From Bacteroidales bacterium (GTDB lineage: Bacteria; Bacteroidota; Bacteroidia; Bacteroidales; UBA932), in contig JAEDEB010000022.1 of assembly GCA_016293535.1 (NCBI GenBank), positions 1 through 30,922 on the forward strand: a stretch of DNA of 30,922 nt, given 5' to 3'. Position 1 is the stretch's first letter. Every line of letters starts with the position of its first letter. The translations under genes were made by a program, and so were the position numbers. The notes under the pieces are model-generated. The model ran no database searches. It was not told the origin of the DNA and saw only the letters and a program-made list of their open reading frames with translations. This document shows positions 15,129-23,073 of this stretch, piece after piece.

Positions 15129-15788
15129 ATGAAGAAACTGAAGGTACATGATGACGGAAGAGGGACGATTGCAGCCATCTGGGGCATCTGTCTGCTTCTG
15201 ATATTCCTTTTCATAATTTTCATACATCCGTCTTTCATATGGATTCCACTTGTGGCCCTTATGTGTTTCGTGATGTGTTTCATCGTGTTTTTCTTCCGCG
15301 TTCCTGTAAGGGGCAATATCTCCAAGCCGAACGCAGTCACAAGCGTAGCTGACGGAAAGGTTGTCATCATCGAGAAGGTTTACGAGCCGGAATATCTCAA
15401 GACGGAATGCATACAGGTTTCCGTCTATATGAGTTTCTTCAACGTACACGTCAACTACTGGCCTATAGACGGGGTGAACACCTATTACAAGTACCATCCC
15501 GGCAGATACCTGCTCGCCTGGATGCCCAAGGCCTCGGAACTTAATGAGCATGCTTCCCTTGCAGTCAGGAACGAGTGCGGCGAGGTCTTCTTCAAGCAGA
15601 TGGCAGGCACCTTTGCCCGAAGGATAGTGACTTATGACTGTGTAGGGGAGAACGTAGAGAAGGCAACCCAGTGCGGGATAATCAAGTTCGGTTCCCGAAT
15701 CGATATGTATTTGCCTCTTACAGCCGACATCCAGGTGGAGATTGGCGATGAGGTCAGGGCCTGTGAATCTGTAATAGCAAAACTCTAG
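15129..15788 (+). CDS. psd: Phosphatidylserine decarboxylase (PSD type A)
   Basis: The enzyme converts phosphatidylserine to phosphatidylethanolamine using a pyruvoyl group made by self-cleavage. The ATG at 15129 (MKKLKVHDDGRG) is preferred over an upstream TTG that overlaps the promoter. In 219 residues there are two membrane segments (about 14-32 and 37-56), then the catalytic domain. The likely self-processing triad is visible: the Asp in SVADG (72-76; D75), H107 in FFNVHVNYWP (103-112), and S189 in KFGSRID (186-192), where cleavage between G188 and S189 would give the pyruvoyl alpha chain. This is the short form found in many Bacteroidota. It is convergent with ispG. Confidence 0.94.
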   Translation: MKKLKVHDDGRGTIAAIWGICLLLIFLFIIFIHPSFIWIPLVALMCFVMCFIVFFFRVPVRGNISKPNAVTSVADGKVVIIEKVYEPEYLKTECIQVSVYMSFFNVHVNYWPIDGVNTYYKYHPGRYLLAWMPKASELNEHASLAVRNECGEVFFKQMAGTFARRIVTYDCVGENVEKATQCGIIKFGSRIDMYLPLTADIQVEIGDEVRACESVIAKL

Positions 15789-15803
15789 TAATCTGAAGAT
15801 TGC

Positions 15804-15850
15804 AAAGCTAAACTTTCTTAGCTTACTTTGGTAAGCTCAGCTTTCCTTTT
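15804..15850. terminator. Bidirectional terminator-like hairpin between psd and ispG
   Basis: AGCTTAC-TTTG-GTAAGCT (15820-15837) is a perfect 7-bp stem with a four-base loop. AAAGCT (15804-15809) and AGCTTT (15839-15844) can extend the fold. On the plus strand it is followed by TTCCTTTT, a broken T-tract. It lies 15 bases after the psd stop and touches the stop codon of convergent ispG, so it may serve both genes. Confidence 0.5.
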
Positions 15851-17141
15851 CTATAAGCTCGAGAAGACGGTCGATGGCCTCGGCCTGGGGCACGTGTCTC
15901 AGCACAGGGGTCTTGCCCTTATAAATGGACACTTTTCCGTTGCCCTCGCCGACATAACCCCAGTCAGCGTCCGCCATTTCGCCGGGACCGTTGACTATGC
16001 ACCCCATAACTGCGATGACCATACCCTTGAGATGGGCAGTACGGCGCTTGACCTCGTTGAAACATTCTTCCAGATTGTACATCGTCCTTCCGCAGCCCGG
16101 GCATGCGACATATTCAGGACGGTAGAATCGGCGTCTGCAGGCCTGGAGCAGCTCGTCCTCGAGGTAGGCGGCGAAATCAGGGTCGTCCCATCCCAGTATC
16201 TTTACCTCATCTATATCCCTGTCCATCAATCTTTTTCCCCAATCGCAAGCGACATCGAGCATCAGTCTGTCCCGGTCAGGGGCGGAGTAGGTCGCATAGG
16301 CGGTGCGTCCTTCAATTCGGACATTGCTAAGAGTCGAATAGAGTTTGTGGCCGTAGCGCTCAGAAAGATAGCGGGCGACAGGTATCTCATTGACCGGATC
16401 CTCGGTGAGGGAAACGCGCACCGTATTTCCTATGCCCTCGGAAAGAAGGGCGGAAATGCCGACGCAGGACTTGATTCTGCCTGAATCTCCGTTTCCGGCT
16501 TCGGTAACGCCCAGGTGAAGTGGGTAGTCCATCCCCTCCGACTCCATTGCATAGGCGAGCAGCCTGTATGCCTCCACCATAACTATAGTGTTACTTGCCT
16601 TGAGCGATACAACTATATTGTCAAAGTTTTCAGCCTTGCACATTCGCAGCCACTCCATTGCCGCCTCCTTCATCGCCAGAGGGGTGTTTCCGTACAGCGA
16701 GGTGATTCTTTCGCCGAGTGAGCCGTGGTTGAGACCTATCCTTATCGCGGTACCGTGTTCCCGGCACACTTCGACCAGCCTTGAGAACTGCTCTCGCGCC
16801 TTGTCGTGGTCCTTGTGGAAATTTCCCGGATTGATTCTGACCTTTTCCACGACTGCGGCAGCAGCGATGGCCACTTCCGACGAGAAATGAACGTCCGCAA
16901 CAAGGGGAACATCGATACCCGCTTCATTCAGAAGGCGACGGATTTCCGCGAGATCTCCCACTTCCTTGAGTCCGGGGACGGTCAGGCGTATCATCTGAGC
17001 ACCTGCCTCTGCGAGGCGGACGCACTGTCTGAAGGAGGATTCGATGTCGGAGGTGTGGGTGTTGCACATTGTCTGCACCACAATTGGATTGTCACCTCCG
17101 ATGAGGAGATTCTTACCAACCCGTACTGCTCTGCTTGTCAT
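15837..17141 (-). CDS. ispG: 4-hydroxy-3-methylbut-2-en-1-yl diphosphate synthase IspG (GcpE), shortened form
   Basis: IspG is the 4Fe-4S enzyme of the MEP isoprenoid pathway that turns MEcPP into HMBPP. The TIM barrel spans about 5-255 (VVQTMCNTHTSD, LVADVHF, KVRINPGNF, AIRIGLNHGSLG, LHLGVTEAG, NTVRVSLTEDP). The cluster domain has CPGC (347-350) and MGCIVNGPGE (379-388): ligands C347, C350, C381 and E388, spaced as in E. coli. The 434-residue length is odd: E. coli IspG is about 370, while Bacteroidota, chlamydial and plant forms are about 600 or more because of a large middle domain. Here only about 90 residues (256-346) lie between barrel and cluster domain. The start overlaps the upstream gene by 29 bases; a later start would lose the first barrel strand, so the overlap is probably real. 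Last gene of the ligA unit. Confidence 0.95.
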   Translation of the reverse strand: MTSRAVRVGKNLLIGGDNPIVVQTMCNTHTSDIESSFRQCVRLAEAGAQMIRLTVPGLKEVGDLAEIRRLLNEAGIDVPLVADVHFSSEVAIAAAAVVEKVRINPGNFHKDHDKAREQFSRLVEVCREHGTAIRIGLNHGSLGERITSLYGNTPLAMKEAAMEWLRMCKAENFDNIVVSLKASNTIVMVEAYRLLAYAMESEGMDYPLHLGVTEAGNGDSGRIKSCVGISALLSEGIGNTVRVSLTEDPVNEIPVARYLSERYGHKLYSTLSNVRIEGRTAYATYSAPDRDRLMLDVACDWGKRLMDRDIDEVKILGWDDPDFAAYLEDELLQACRRRFYRPEYVACPGCGRTMYNLEECFNEVKRRTAHLKGMVIAVMGCIVNGPGEMADADWGYVGEGNGKVSIYKGKTPVLRHVPQAEAIDRLLELIEKES

Positions 17142-18111
17142 TGTCGGAAGGATTAGGATTAGGATTGAACACAGCCTGTTTTGCCTCAGCCTTGATCTGC
17201 CGGGTAGTCTTTCCCACTCTCTTGGTCAGCTGGAAGTGCAGACCAGCGGAAATCACTATGTTGAACGGATATGCGTAACGGTAGTAGTATGGACTAGCAT
17301 AGTCAGGGCTGAACAGGGCATTGAACGAATGCTTGTAGGTCGCCTGAAGGTGGAACTCCACGGGGTCGAACACGAATCCGAAACCAACCCCGCCCTTGAG
17401 TCCGTAGTCGAAGCGCTTTTCGTACTCGTTGAATCCCCGGCCTATGATTTCCCCGTCACGGTATCTGGTGATGTCCAGGCGGTAACCGACATAATAACCC
17501 AGATTGACTATGAGTTTCATCTTCCAGAAGTCTATGTGGCAGTGGGCGAGTGCGCTCAGGTCCACGGTATGGAAGGTCGCTCCGTCCGCATTGAACTGAG
17601 TGTATGAGGGCTCTCCCGTCTCCTTGTCCTTCTTGAAACCGTATCCTTCAGTTTCATAGAAGGCTCCGACCTGGAGACCGAAATACGGCATATATTGGAA
17701 CATCTTTCCGTAGCGGGTATACATAACGCCGAAGTTGACGGGGGAGATGCGCATCTTCATGCTCCTGGATGGATTGAACATCGCGGAACTAAGTCCTGCG
17801 CCGTATTGGACTCCCAGCATTGAATAGTCGTTGATGACAACTTTTTTCTTTATCTCCAGCGTATCGAGGAAAAGGTCGTCGAAAACCAGGGTATCGGTGG
17901 CGTTGCGTATATCTTTCCTGCTCCTCCTGTCCTTTCTGCTCTTGTCGCGCAGAACCGGCTCATCTTCTGCAGGAGCCGCATGGATGCTGTCCGCACGGTC
18001 GATAATGTTGAAGTCCAGGTCGATCATCGTGGTGTCGACCTGCTGGGCCCTTGCCAGGGACGGAATCAGCAGCGCTGCTGCCGCAAGGAGTATCAGTGCG
18101 TGCTTTCTCAT
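17113..18111 (-). CDS. Predicted outer-membrane beta-barrel protein, function unknown
   Basis: I do not recognise a named family. The 332-residue product has a signal peptide (MRKHALILLAAAALLIPSLA, cleavage near ARA-QQ at 22-23). Next comes a short region with a charged Arg/Lys/Asp-rich stretch (54-70) and the phrase DTLVFDDLFLDTLEIKKK. From about 95 to 300 there are alternating aromatic/small-residue strands rich in Gly and Tyr (for example GVMYTRYGKMFQYMPYFGLQ, LIVNLGYYVGYRLDITRY), as in small porin-like barrels of Bacteroidota. The tail after 300 is polar and Asn/Pro-rich. The ATG overlaps the stop of the Ig-like lipoprotein gene by four bases (ATGA), and ispG starts inside its 3' end, so translation is probably coupled on both sides. 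Co-function with the lipoprotein is likely but inferred. Confidence 0.78.
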   Translation of the reverse strand: MRKHALILLAAAALLIPSLARAQQVDTTMIDLDFNIIDRADSIHAAPAEDEPVLRDKSRKDRRSRKDIRNATDTLVFDDLFLDTLEIKKKVVINDYSMLGVQYGAGLSSAMFNPSRSMKMRISPVNFGVMYTRYGKMFQYMPYFGLQVGAFYETEGYGFKKDKETGEPSYTQFNADGATFHTVDLSALAHCHIDFWKMKLIVNLGYYVGYRLDITRYRDGEIIGRGFNEYEKRFDYGLKGGVGFGFVFDPVEFHLQATYKHSFNALFSPDYASPYYYRYAYPFNIVISAGLHFQLTKRVGKTTRQIKAEAKQAVFNPNPNPSDNDKQSSTGW

Positions 18112-20033
18112 TTGATCTTCAATTCAGTGGCGGCTGTCTCATCGATGACCCCGGCTGTCCCGTCCCCTTCGCCTTGAGATACGGGAACTTCGGTACCGTC
18201 AGCTACGGGAACTTCGGTACTGTCGGCAACAGGTACTCCGGAGAAGAGGGCAGAGATGTCGATATTCTGCTCGAGTTCTGTCATTTCCATGATCTCTATG
18301 TCTTCCTTGCCGTCAGCGAGCCTATAGAACAACACCTTCTCAGGCTGACGGTGTTCCAGCAGGTTGCCGGTATCGACAACTCCGTTTCTGTTCCTGTCCT
18401 CGGTGAAACGTATGCAGTATTTCCCAGCCTTGAGGTAAGGGAAGACAAGGGAGCAGTCCTTGTCCACTATGTATGACCTCAAGACATTGTCTTTCTTTTC
18501 AGTGAGAAGATCGACTATGTACCTGTTGTCCACAGCTGTGAGCGTCGTGATCAATGTACTGAGTTTGTCATCGCTCGGCAGACTGACTTTGACCTCGGTG
18601 CTGTCGTTATAGAATCCGTTGATATCCTTGAATTTGCGATGAGGAATCTTTAGGAAATATTCATATCCTGGCAAAAGTTTCCCAACAGGCCATACGGTAT
18701 ATTTCCTGAGATTCAGCGAGTCTCTCTCGACTCTGTACTTGCCTATGCTTTCCTGCTGCTTAGGATTGAGATACCGGAAGGTCAGGGAGTCGAATCCGTC
18801 CTGGACTATAGGATACTTGAACTCTATCTGGAAACCGTACTGCTCTATCTTGTCTGCCTCGGCGCTGACGGTGAACACGCAGGTGGTATCCTCCTTCTTT
18901 ATGTCCTTTCTGCTGCTCTTTGCAGCTGAGCTTCCTTTTGGTTTAGGCAGTTTGATCAGTTCAACCTCTTTCTTGAGCTGTCCCGTCGTGTCAGTCTTCA
19001 TATACTTGACATTCAGATAGAGGGTATCCGGCTGGCGGCGCGGATCGTTGACCCAGAGTTCCAGGCTGTCCTGCATGATGTTGAACTGTTTCAGTAGCCT
19101 TTCCGGCTTGACGCCTCTGATCCAGACGGAATCGACCTGGGCATAAGGGGCCATGAAGGTAATGTAGGCGGTTCTTTCTCCCACCCTTTCCTTATTGACT
19201 ATGAACTGTTTGCTCGGTTTTTCGCGGAATATCTTGAGTTCATGCTCGCTCTTGCGGGCCTTGCAGGCGAGCGTGTCCTTCATATCATATTTCAGCACCT
19301 CGGGCAGACTGTCGTTGACCACCGTAATCGGCACCACTGTCGAATCGAGGAATGCGACCTTCTCGTTGTCCGGGTCATAGATGTTGTTGTTGTTCTCATC
19401 TACGAGCGCATACATGCGGTAAACGGTGTCCTGTATGTTCCTTAGGCAGAAGAAACCCCATTCGTCCGTCTTCACTGCCGCATCCGGCCTGTGCAGGAAA
19501 ATCGCGCTGTCAGCGTGGTCCTTGTAGAGCATCACCGTCGCGCCCTTGATCGGCTTGAGGGTATTGCAGTCCTGAACCGTTCCCGTCACCATCATCGAGT
19601 CGATCTCAGATCCGGTCGAGAAGACGAAGGTATAGCCCGGGAACATATTGCCTTCGTTGTTGTCTGCAATGGCGTTGGTAAGGTCGAGGGTGTAGGTCTT
19701 GTTGCTGTCGAGGTCGTTCTCGAAATAGACCACTATGCTCTTGTCCTTTATCCTGTACTTCGGTTTCTTTTCAAGAGGAGGGGAGAGGAATATGCTGTTC
19801 GGGTCCTTTACGACCACGTATTCGTTGAAGGTAAATACGATTTTGGTCTTGTGGACAGGAACGTTGACAGAACCCGGGAGCGGGGAAATCTTCTTTATGA
19901 CCGGAGGTATAGTATCCTTCGGACCGCCGGTAGGCGGCGTGGTAGTGTTGGCGCAGGAGTGCGAAAACATCACCGAACCCAGCACAAGCAGGATCGGAAT
20001 CGCAGGAAGCAGATTCGTTAGTTTCTTGTTCAT
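18108..20033 (-). CDS. Ig-like (Big_5) domain lipoprotein, function unknown
   Basis: The 641-residue product has a lipoprotein-type N-terminus (hydrophobic to residue 23, then SHSC with C27 as lipidation site; the lipobox is loose, as often in Bacteroidota). Residues about 40-141 form a bacterial Ig-like domain: IPPVIKKISPLPGSVNVPV, IVFTFNEYV and a strand ending FVFSTG. Residues 147-230 resemble a carboxypeptidase-regulatory-like sandwich (MVTGTVQDCNTLKPIKGATV, TDEWGFFCLRNI) with a DENNNNIYDPDN loop; a matching DRNRNGVVDTGN loop occurs near the C-terminus. The C-terminal 50 residues hold an 8-residue repeat (VPVADSTE/VPVADGTE). Proteins of this build are common in Bacteroidota but not functionally defined. 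It follows rel by 12 bases and overlaps the barrel gene by four, suggesting a lipoprotein-barrel pair in the outer membrane. Confidence 0.82.
   Translation of the reverse strand: MNKKLTNLLPAIPILLVLGSVMFSHSCANTTTPPTGGPKDTIPPVIKKISPLPGSVNVPVHKTKIVFTFNEYVVVKDPNSIFLSPPLEKKPKYRIKDKSIVVYFENDLDSNKTYTLDLTNAIADNNEGNMFPGYTFVFSTGSEIDSMMVTGTVQDCNTLKPIKGATVMLYKDHADSAIFLHRPDAAVKTDEWGFFCLRNIQDTVYRMYALVDENNNNIYDPDNEKVAFLDSTVVPITVVNDSLPEVLKYDMKDTLACKARKSEHELKIFREKPSKQFIVNKERVGERTAYITFMAPYAQVDSVWIRGVKPERLLKQFNIMQDSLELWVNDPRRQPDTLYLNVKYMKTDTTGQLKKEVELIKLPKPKGSSAAKSSRKDIKKEDTTCVFTVSAEADKIEQYGFQIEFKYPIVQDGFDSLTFRYLNPKQQESIGKYRVERDSLNLRKYTVWPVGKLLPGYEYFLKIPHRKFKDINGFYNDSTEVKVSLPSDDKLSTLITTLTAVDNRYIVDLLTEKKDNVLRSYIVDKDCSLVFPYLKAGKYCIRFTEDRNRNGVVDTGNLLEHRQPEKVLFYRLADGKEDIEIMEMTELEQNIDISALFSGVPVADSTEVPVADGTEVPVSQGEGDGTAGVIDETAATELKIK
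18181..18236 (-). repeat. 24-bp repeat encoding an 8-residue repeat
   Basis: Two full 24-base units (18181-18204 and 18205-18228) and a partial third encode the VPVADSTE/VPVADGTE/VPVSQGEG stretch near the C-terminus of the Ig-like lipoprotein. Confidence 0.75.
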
Positions 20034-20045
20034 TCGAGTCAGATG

Positions 20046-22127
20046 TTAAAGGTCCTTGCGGACAACCTTGTTGAGTCCCTGTATGCGGCTGAGCCTCTTG
20101 ATGAGCTTGTCGAGCTCGTCAGTATCGTGAACGGAGAGGATTATGTGCCCTTCAAAAACTCCTTCGTCAGCCTTCAGGGTAAATTCGCGGGTATTCATGC
20201 TGAGCACAAGCGAGACATATCGGGAAATCTCGTTGACTATGCCTATCCTGTCGATTCCTCCAAGCTCAAGCCTTACGTCGAAGGCGTTATCCTTGGTGAG
20301 AGACCATTCCGGAATGACTATCTTGTCACCGAACTTGGCGGCAAGGCTGTTGGCCTCGGGACAGGTTTTCTTATGTATGAACACCTTGTCCTCGCTGATG
20401 ATTCCGACCACGCTGTCTCCTGGAATAGGGTGACAGGTACGGCAGAACTCGCAGCGTCCAATGGTTTCCGCGTTTATAAGGAAGTGGGCCTTCTTGTCAG
20501 CTTTCTTCAGAAGTCCGAGCAGGTTCCAGGTCGATTTCTGGTTATCCGTAGGCTTTGGCCTGAAATCCTGATTGAGGCTTTCCACCGATGCGTCCTTGTC
20601 TCTGAAATAGTTGGATACGACCGAACGCGCCTTGTTGGTGATAAGGAAATTGAGCCATTCCCTCTTCGGGATACCGTCGCCGGCGGTGATGATTTCCACC
20701 TGATCTCCGGTGTGGAGCACGTGGGAGAGGGAAACCAGCCTCATATTGACCTTGGCGGCTATTGCCTGGTTGCCGATGTGCGTATGTATCAGATAGGCGA
20801 AGTCAAGTGCGGTGGCACCCTTCTGTATCCTTTTCTGATCGCCCTTTGGGGTAAACACGAAGATGTCTGTAGTGGTAAGGTCGTTGTGGATGAGGTCAAG
20901 CAGCTCCAGCGATGTAACGTCAGGATTGACGAGTATGGACTTTATCTTGTTGATCCACAGCTCCATCTCGTTCTCCGTACCGTCCTGGGTCATCCCGTTC
21001 TTCTTGTATGCCCAGTGTGCGGCTATGCCCTTTTCTGCAATCGCGTCCATCCTTTCGGAGCGTATCTGTATCTCCACCCAGGTTCCGGTATTGCTCATCA
21101 CCGTACAGTGCAGGGCCTCGTATCCATTGTTCTTCGGAGATTCCACCCAGTCGCGAACACGGTCAGCCTTGTATTTGTAGATGCTGGTTATCAGGGAGAA
21201 AATATGGTAACACTGGGCCCTCTCATCTTCAACACGACCAGCGCCCTCGCAGGATTTCTCAGGATCGAACACTATTCTGACTGCATAGAGGTCGTATATC
21301 TGGTCATAGGTGACGCCCTTGGTCTGAATCTTGTGCCAGATGGAGTAAGGTTTCTTCACCCTTTCCGATATTCTGAAACTGAAACCGGCCTTTTCCAGGG
21401 ACTCACGGATAGGGATGATGAAGTCGTTGAGTTCCCTCTCCTTCAGACTGTAGTCGGCATTTATTCTCTCGGAAATCTCCTTGAACGCCTCCGGTTCCTT
21501 GTATTTAAGCCATATATCCTCCATTTCCGACTTGATGGAATAGAGGCCGAGCCTGTGGGCGAGAGGTATGAATATGAACATAGTCTCGCTGAGTATCTTG
21601 TCCCTCTTGTACTCGGGCATGAACTCTATGGTCCTGCAGTTGTGGAGGCGGTCGGCGAGCTTGATGAGCACAACCCTGACATCATCATTGAGGGTGAGGA
21701 GTATGCGCTTGAAATTCTCCGCCTGCATGCTCTGGGTCTTCGCCTGGTCCTCCTTGTCGAGGACTGTCTTGATCTTGGTGAGCCCGTCGACCAGGGATGC
21801 GATCTTGTCGCCGAAAAGGTTGCGTACGTCCTCCACCGTATAGTCGGTATCCTCCACGACATCGTGCAGGAGGGCTGCTGCTATGGACTTGTAACCCAAA
21901 CCTATGCCGCTTACGACGATTTTCGCCACGGCTATGGGATGGAGCATATACGGTTCGCCGGAACGCCTTCGGACTCCGTTATGCGCTGCATTCGCGAAAT
22001 CGAACGCCTTCTGAACGACGTCAAGCTCCTTCTGGTTTGCACATCGTTTCTGCGCGGCCTCCCTGAGGTCGGCGTAGGCGTCGGCAATCATCTGCCTGTC
22101 CTGGTCTGAGAATTCTGATACGCTCAT
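20046..22127 (-). CDS. rel: Bifunctional (p)ppGpp synthetase/hydrolase (Rel/SpoT family)
   Basis: This long RelA/SpoT homologue makes and degrades the alarmone (p)ppGpp. I use the ATG at 22127 (MSVSEFSDQDRQMI), one base after the stop of the upstream gene; an upstream in-frame start would overlap that gene by 59 bases. In 693 residues: the HD hydrolase domain with MLHPIAVAKI (61-70), LLHDVVEDTD (86-95; H88, D89) and LIKLADRLHNCRTI (154-167; D159), all intact, so hydrolase activity is expected; the synthetase domain (YDLYAVRIVFD, DWVESPKNNGYEALHCTV, WVEIQIRSERMDAIAEKGIA); a TGS domain (FVFTPKGDQKRIQKGATALD); and a C-terminal ACT domain ending VVRKDL. It is the only such gene in view and lies in the ligA unit. 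Confidence 0.95.
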   Translation of the reverse strand: MSVSEFSDQDRQMIADAYADLREAAQKRCANQKELDVVQKAFDFANAAHNGVRRRSGEPYMLHPIAVAKIVVSGIGLGYKSIAAALLHDVVEDTDYTVEDVRNLFGDKIASLVDGLTKIKTVLDKEDQAKTQSMQAENFKRILLTLNDDVRVVLIKLADRLHNCRTIEFMPEYKRDKILSETMFIFIPLAHRLGLYSIKSEMEDIWLKYKEPEAFKEISERINADYSLKERELNDFIIPIRESLEKAGFSFRISERVKKPYSIWHKIQTKGVTYDQIYDLYAVRIVFDPEKSCEGAGRVEDERAQCYHIFSLITSIYKYKADRVRDWVESPKNNGYEALHCTVMSNTGTWVEIQIRSERMDAIAEKGIAAHWAYKKNGMTQDGTENEMELWINKIKSILVNPDVTSLELLDLIHNDLTTTDIFVFTPKGDQKRIQKGATALDFAYLIHTHIGNQAIAAKVNMRLVSLSHVLHTGDQVEIITAGDGIPKREWLNFLITNKARSVVSNYFRDKDASVESLNQDFRPKPTDNQKSTWNLLGLLKKADKKAHFLINAETIGRCEFCRTCHPIPGDSVVGIISEDKVFIHKKTCPEANSLAAKFGDKIVIPEWSLTKDNAFDVRLELGGIDRIGIVNEISRYVSLVLSMNTREFTLKADEGVFEGHIILSVHDTDELDKLIKRLSRIQGLNKVVRKDL

Positions 22128-22128
22128 C

Positions 22129-23073
22129 TTATTCGTCGAGGTTATAGCTGTCTGCATTGTGGAATGCCCTGCAGAGCATACATCCATACATAATTATCTG
22201 CCAGCTGAAATTGAGCCAAATCATGAAGAGAGGTACTGCGGCAAGTACTCCGTACACCGCGTTGAACCGGCTCACGAAAATCTGGGTCTCGAGGTAGAGA
22301 TACTGGAAACAGCTGAACACGATTCCGGTGAAGAGGGCGCTGCGTAGCGCATAGCGGTATTCCACCCTTACTGCCGGTATATATTTGAACATTGCTGAAA
22401 TGACGAAAACCGCTACCGTCGTGAAGAGGAGCCAGGAAACCAAGGTCCTGATGAAGCCCAGACCCTGGAAATCAAGCTCCAGGAAACCGAAGAGATCCGA
22501 ATAGAGAGCGATCCCGGCTCCGAAGATGAGGACGACGAAAGGTATGAGTATTAGCGTGATAAGGTAGGTGGAGAAACGTTTGTAAATCTTTCTGCCTATC
22601 TTCCTCATGCCCCAGATGTTGTTGAACACCCGTTCGGTCTGGAACATCATCCAGAATATGGTCCATAGGAACATCAGCGCCGAAATAATTCCCACGATGC
22701 CGGAACTGGCCGTTTCGATGATGAGTTTCGCCTTGCTTTCCAGCATCTCTATGAGGTCGGCATCGAGATGGAAACTGAGGTTCTTGCGCATGAACTCGTT
22801 CAGCCATTCCGTCGCTCCGAGACCGTCGGTCACGTAGAATATGAACGCCAGCATCGGGATTACAGCGAGCAGTCCGAAATAGCTGAGAGCAACGCACTGG
22901 AATCCCATTCTCTGTTCGGCGAACTCGGTGATGGTGAATCGGCTCAGTTTCATGAACCTGAAAAAGCGTCTCTTCGCGGATGAAACCGTGTCGAGGTCCA
23001 TTTTCCAGAGGTCACTCGTGAATGCCGGTCTAAGGGACTTGTATGTCTTCCTGAAGTTCATTCCAATAATCAT
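22129..23073 (-). CDS. YihY/BrkB family inner-membrane protein
   Basis: The 314-residue protein has about six membrane segments after a ~55-residue cytoplasmic N-terminus and matches the YihY/virulence-factor BrkB family (once misnamed ribonuclease BN). Family features: the N-terminal FRFMKLSRFTITEFAEQRMG helix leading into ALSYFGLLAVIPML (62-75), the central LWTIFWMMFQTERVFNNIWG (136-155), and a C-terminal hydrophobic stretch ending MIWLNFSWQIIMYGCMLC. The function of the family is not established. Its ATG overlaps the ligA stop (TAATG), and rel starts one base after its own stop, so the three are very likely translated from one message. Confidence 0.88.
   Translation of the reverse strand: MIIGMNFRKTYKSLRPAFTSDLWKMDLDTVSSAKRRFFRFMKLSRFTITEFAEQRMGFQCVALSYFGLLAVIPMLAFIFYVTDGLGATEWLNEFMRKNLSFHLDADLIEMLESKAKLIIETASSGIVGIISALMFLWTIFWMMFQTERVFNNIWGMRKIGRKIYKRFSTYLITLILIPFVVLIFGAGIALYSDLFGFLELDFQGLGFIRTLVSWLLFTTVAVFVISAMFKYIPAVRVEYRYALRSALFTGIVFSCFQYLYLETQIFVSRFNAVYGVLAAVPLFMIWLNFSWQIIMYGCMLCRAFHNADSYNLDE

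Noticed and set aside
20043..22109. A 688-codon open frame on the plus strand, opposite rel
   Set aside because: It is an antisense shadow of rel, whose codon use avoids the triplets that would make stops on the other strand. The translation has no signal peptide, domain or motif, and rel itself shows all expected motifs.
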